NCBI GenBank assembly: GCA_964491375.1
Contig: CAZBGL010000150.1
Coordinates: 1 to 8,116 of the forward strand
Direction: 5' to 3'
DNA from: CAZBGL01 sp964491375
Lineage (GTDB): Bacteria > Desulfobacterota > Deferrisomatia > Deferrisomatales > Deferrisomataceae
DNA length: 8,116 bases
This document shows positions 5,573 to 8,116 of this stretch, in pieces (position 1 is the first letter of the stretch; each line of letters begins with the position of its first letter). The notes beneath the pieces were generated by a model. That model had not been told where the DNA came from, made no database searches, and saw only the letters and a program-made list of their open reading frames with translations. Made by a program: the position numbers and the translations under genes.

Positions 5573-7138
5573 GTGTCCAACGCCGCGATGTACATCGTGT
5601 GGGTCCTGGTGGTTGCCGCGGCCGCCCTGGTGGCAGGGGTGTTGGTGGGGCGGCGGTTCTGGTTCCGCCGCAGCGACGCCCTGCGCCGCGAGGCCGAGGC
5701 CGTGCTGGAGGAGGCGCGCAAGGAAGCAGAGATCCTCCGCAAGGAGGCCCGGATCAAGGCCAAGGAGGCCGCGCTGGCCGAGAAGGACCGGGCCGAGAAG
5801 GAACTGGAAAGGCGCAAGCAGGAGATCCTCGCCCTCGAAAAGCGCCTCCAGCAGCGCGAGGCCAACCTCGAGAAGAAACAGGAGACCCTGGAGCGGCGCG
5901 AGGCCCGGCTGGAAACCCGCGAAAGCCAGCTCGAGCAGCGCGCGAAGGAAGTGGAGCGGCGGGCGGCCGAGGTGGAGGCCCAGTCCGCCGAGGTGGTGAA
6001 GACCCTGGAGCGGGTGTCCGGCATGACGGCCGAGCAGGCCAAGGAGGAGCTGAAACAGGCCCTGCTGGCCGAGGCCCGCCACGAGGCCGCGCGCCAGGTC
6101 CGCGAGATCGAGGAGGAGGCCCGGAAGACGGCCGACAACAAGGCCAAGGAGATCATCAGCCTGGCGATCCAGCGTTATGCCGGCGAGTACGTCTCGGAGC
6201 GCACCGTGACCACGGTGCAGTTGCCCAACGAGGAGATGAAGGGCCGGATCATCGGCCGGGAGGGCCGGAACATCCGGGCCATCGAGGCGGCCACGGGCGT
6301 GGACCTCATCGTGGACGACACGCCGGAAACCGTTCTTCTTTCGGGCTACAACCCGGTGCGGAGGGAGGTGGCCCGGATCGCGCTGGAACGCCTCATCGCG
6401 GACGGGAGGATCCATCCCGCGCGGATCGAGGAAGTGGTCCGGAAGGTCTCGAAGGAGGTGGAGCGGGAGATCCGAGAGACCGGGGAGCAGGCCACCTTCG
6501 ACGTTGGGGTGCACGGCATCCATCCCGAGCTCGTGAACCTCCTGGGTCGGCTCAAGTTCCGGTCGTCCTTCGCACAGAACGTGCTCACCCACTCCCTGGA
6601 GGTGGCGTTCCTCTGCGGGATCATGGCCGCCGAGTTGGGGATCAACGTCAAAAAGGCCAAGCGGGCGGGACTGCTCCACGACATCGGCAAGGCCGTGGAC
6701 CACGAGGTCGAGGGGTCCCACGCGGCCATTGGTGCCGAACTGGCCCGCAAGTACGGGGAGTCCAAGGAGATCGTCCACGCGATCGCCGCCCACCACGACG
6801 AGGTCAAGCCCGAGACCGTGCTGGCTGTGCTCGTTCAGTCGGCCGATGCCCTGTCCGCAGCCCGCCCGGGCGCCCGCCGGGAGATGCTCGAGACCTACGT
6901 CAAGCGCCTCGAGGACCTGGAGCGGATCGCCAACTCCTTCGACGGGGTGGCCAAGTCCTACGCCATCCAGGCGGGCCGGGAGATTCGCATCATGGTGGAC
7001 AGCGACCGGGTGGACGACGACGAGGCCGTGCTCCTGGCCCGGGACGTGGCCCGGCGGGTCGAGAAGGAACTCTCGTATCCCGGCCAGATCAAGGTGACGG
7101 TGATCCGCGAGACCCGAGCGGTGGACTACGCCAAGTAG
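5573..7138 (+). CDS. rny: Ribonuclease Y
   Basis: Membrane-anchored endoribonuclease that starts decay and processing of many mRNAs. The 521 residues match the usual length. Order of parts: one N-terminal membrane helix (about 7-26, MYIVWVLVVAAAALVAGVLV) followed by arginines, so the body faces the cytoplasm; a long Glu/Arg/Lys coiled coil (about 35-200); a KH RNA-binding domain with GRIIGREGRN (224-233, GREG as the GxxG loop); an HD phosphohydrolase domain with LLHDIGKAVDHEVEG, where His369-Asp370 is the metal-binding HD pair; and the C-terminal IKVTVIRETRAVDYAK typical of the family. GTG 5573 is chosen because GAGGAG ends 5 bases before it; the in-frame ATG at 5588 also keeps the membrane helix but has no spaced ribosome binding site. 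The gene follows 6S RNA by about 175 bases and ends in a probable terminator. Confidence 0.97.
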   Translation: MSNAAMYIVWVLVVAAAALVAGVLVGRRFWFRRSDALRREAEAVLEEARKEAEILRKEARIKAKEAALAEKDRAEKELERRKQEILALEKRLQQREANLEKKQETLERREARLETRESQLEQRAKEVERRAAEVEAQSAEVVKTLERVSGMTAEQAKEELKQALLAEARHEAARQVREIEEEARKTADNKAKEIISLAIQRYAGEYVSERTVTTVQLPNEEMKGRIIGREGRNIRAIEAATGVDLIVDDTPETVLLSGYNPVRREVARIALERLIADGRIHPARIEEVVRKVSKEVEREIRETGEQATFDVGVHGIHPELVNLLGRLKFRSSFAQNVLTHSLEVAFLCGIMAAELGINVKKAKRAGLLHDIGKAVDHEVEGSHAAIGAELARKYGESKEIVHAIAAHHDEVKPETVLAVLVQSADALSAARPGARREMLETYVKRLEDLERIANSFDGVAKSYAIQAGREIRIMVDSDRVDDDEAVLLARDVARRVEKELSYPGQIKVTVIRETRAVDYAK

Positions 7139-7143
7139 GACCC

Positions 7144-7162
7144 GGCCGGGCCTGCCGGCCCG
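7144..7162 (+). repeat. Overlapping GC inverted repeat just after rny
   Basis: GGCCGG (7144-7149) can pair with CCGGCC (7155-7160), or alternatively CGGGCC (7147-7152) with GGCCCG (7157-7162); the two stems exclude each other. It begins 5 bases after the rny stop. No T-run follows, and the better terminator candidate lies at 7177-7218. It may protect the mRNA 3' end. Confidence 0.4.
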
Positions 7163-7176
7163 AACGATCGCCTGCG

Positions 7177-7218
7177 CACCCCTCCCCGGCGCCGCCCGGA
7201 CGAGGGGTGATTGCTTTT
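7177..7218 (+). terminator. Probable intrinsic terminator after rny
   Basis: CACCCCTC (7177-7184) and GAGGGGTG (7202-7209) form a perfect 8-bp stem; the 17-base loop can add an inner CCGG/CCGG pairing. The stem is followed at once by ATTGCTTTT (7210-7218), the most T-rich run of the intergenic region. It sits 38 bases after the rny stop and before the lysS leader, so it separates the two transcripts. Confidence 0.65.
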
Positions 7219-7268
7219 GGGCGGGGGACTGGGTCCGGCAAAAGAGGATGCGAGGCCGGGCCGGGCTG

Positions 7269-7277
7269 TGCTATGGT
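7269..7277 (+). promoter_or_regulatory. Candidate extended -10 promoter for lysS
   Basis: TGC followed by TATGGT (7272-7277) fits an extended -10 element; no good -35 is seen at the expected distance (TGCGAG at 7249-7254). It lies downstream of the rny terminator and about 70 bases before the lysS start, where a promoter is needed if the terminator works. Start of transcription would be near 7284. Single-element promoter calls are weak in such GC-rich DNA. Confidence 0.35.
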
Positions 7278-7349
7278 GCCGGATTCTCCGGATCGGGCCC
7301 GTCGACGAAGGAAACCACCCCCATTGCGGAAGGAGTGCAGGTATCCGCC

Positions 7350-8116
7350 ATGGACGAGCGCGCTTCGAATCCCCTCATCGAGCAGCGGTTCCGCAAGCTG
7401 GAGGCGTTCCGCGAGCAGGGGATCAACCCCTACCCGAACGACTTCCGACCCACCCACACGGCTGAGGAGCTCCTGGCCGGCTACGGGGACCGCACGGCCG
7501 AGGACCTGGAGGCCCTGGACGAGCAGTTCGCCGTGGCCGGGCGGGTCATGGCTTTCCGGAGCTTCGGCCGGGCCGTGTTCCTGAAGCTCCAGGACCGCAC
7601 CGGACGCATCCAGGCATTCGTGAGGCGGGACGCCGTGGGGCCGGACACGTTCTCTTGGTTCAAGAAGGTGGACGTGGGCGACTTCCTGGGCGTGGTGGGG
7701 CCGCTCATGCGCACCCGCACCGGCGAGCTCACGGTGGAGGCACGCCAGGTCCGGCTGCTCTGCAAGAGCCTGAGGCCCCTTCCGGAGAAGTGGCACGGCC
7801 TCACCGACAAGGAGCTCCGGTACCGGCAGCGTTACGTGGACCTGATCGTGAACCCAGGGGTGCGCGATACGTTCCTAAAGCGCAGCCGCATGATCCACTT
7901 GGTGCGCCGGTTCCTGCTGGAACGGGACTTCGTGGAGATGGAAACCCCCATGATGCAGCCCATCCCGGGGGGCGCCACGGCCCGGCCGTTTGTGACGTAC
8001 CACAACGCGCTCGACATGACCTTGTACCTGCGAGTGGCGCCCGAACTGTACTTGAAGCGCCTGGTGGTGGGCGGGTTCGAGAGGGTGTTCGAGATCAACC
8101 GGAACTTCCGGAACGA
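7350..8116 (+). CDS. lysS: Lysyl-tRNA synthetase, class II (5' part)
   Basis: Attaches lysine to tRNA-Lys in the cytoplasm. The first 255 codons are present; the frame is open to the window edge and the protein, normally about 490-510 residues, is truncated only by the window. The N-terminus reads NPLIEQRFRKLEAFREQGINPYPN, cited here in part as the family signature LIEQR...GINPYPN. The OB-fold anticodon-binding domain spans about residues 60-145 (VAGRVMAFRSFGRAVFLKLQD). The catalytic domain starts with ELRYRQRYVDLIVNP; motif 1 FVEMETPMMQP has its invariant proline at 200, followed by the lysine-specific GGATARPF; motif 2 begins at FEINRNFRNE, with Arg254 the ATP-binding arginine. ATG 7350 is chosen from the usual N-terminus. 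The best ribosome binding sequence, GGAAGGAG (7328-7335), ends 14 bases before it, which is long; CAGG at 7338-7341 is closer but weak. An in-frame GTG at 7335 overlaps that site and is unlikely. Confidence 0.96.
   Translation, partial: MDERASNPLIEQRFRKLEAFREQGINPYPNDFRPTHTAEELLAGYGDRTAEDLEALDEQFAVAGRVMAFRSFGRAVFLKLQDRTGRIQAFVRRDAVGPDTFSWFKKVDVGDFLGVVGPLMRTRTGELTVEARQVRLLCKSLRPLPEKWHGLTDKELRYRQRYVDLIVNPGVRDTFLKRSRMIHLVRRFLLERDFVEMETPMMQPIPGGATARPFVTYHNALDMTLYLRVAPELYLKRLVVGGFERVFEINRNFRN

Noticed and set aside
4835..6796. A 653-codon open frame on the - strand opposite zapA, 6S RNA and rny
   Set aside because: The translation is Leu/Gly/His/Pro-rich shadow sequence of the rny coding strand with no domain, and it crosses the 6S RNA.
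7211..7349. A T-box or lysine riboswitch upstream of lysS
   Set aside because: No T-box bulge sequence or lysine-riboswitch core could be recognised, and the leader after the candidate promoter is only about 65 bases, too short for either.
5491..7584. A 697-codon + strand frame overlapping rny and the start of lysS
   Set aside because: Its product is Gly/Arg/Pro-rich and repetitive in the way of an off-frame reading of the rny coiled-coil region; rny has complete family motifs in its own frame.

Overview
This is a very GC-rich stretch of a Gram-negative bacterial chromosome with every gene on the + strand. The gene content (zinc-type hemB, a DUF2914 protein, polA, zapB-zapA, 6S RNA, RNase Y, lysS) and the pairing of zapBA/6S with an RNase Y gene suggest a Desulfobacterota-like (deltaproteobacterial) organism. 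That placement is an inference from gene content and general protein character, not from a marker comparison. The window is a housekeeping region. I see no CRISPR array, transposon, integrase, toxin-antitoxin pair or other accessory system, and no convincing novel multi-gene system.

Layout. Positions 1-171 are an upstream leader with a strong hairpin. A tight gene series follows: hemB (172-1146, tetrapyrrole/heme synthesis), a secreted or periplasmic DUF2914 protein (1182-1613), polA (1618-4107, DNA polymerase I with a decayed proofreading domain), and a response-regulator receiver gene (4147-4610) that is broken by an apparent one-base frameshift near a GGGG run at 4417-4420. These four have short gaps and no strong terminator between them, so they may be one transcript.

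A good sigma70-type promoter (TTGACT, 18 bases, TACCAT; 4607-4636) sits on the stop codon of the receiver gene and starts a second unit: zapB (4666-4920), zapA (4917-5240, ATGA overlap) and a 6S RNA (about 5222-5397). The 6S RNA is recognised from its position after zapA, its size of about 176 nt, a long closing stem, a TGAGCC block like that of the E. coli molecule, and a perfect GGTTC/GAACC hairpin in its 3' half. A 175-base structured gap leads to rny (5573-7138, RNase Y, GTG start), which ends in a probable intrinsic terminator at 7177-7218. The last gene is lysS (from 7350), a class II lysyl-tRNA synthetase cut off by the window end at motif 2.

Together the second half couples cell division (ZapA/ZapB act on the FtsZ ring), global transcription control (6S RNA binds RNA polymerase), mRNA turnover (RNase Y) and translation (LysS). 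The points most worth a second look are the frameshifted receiver gene, the 6S RNA whose closing stem reaches into the zapA coding region, and the loss of proofreading residues in PolA.
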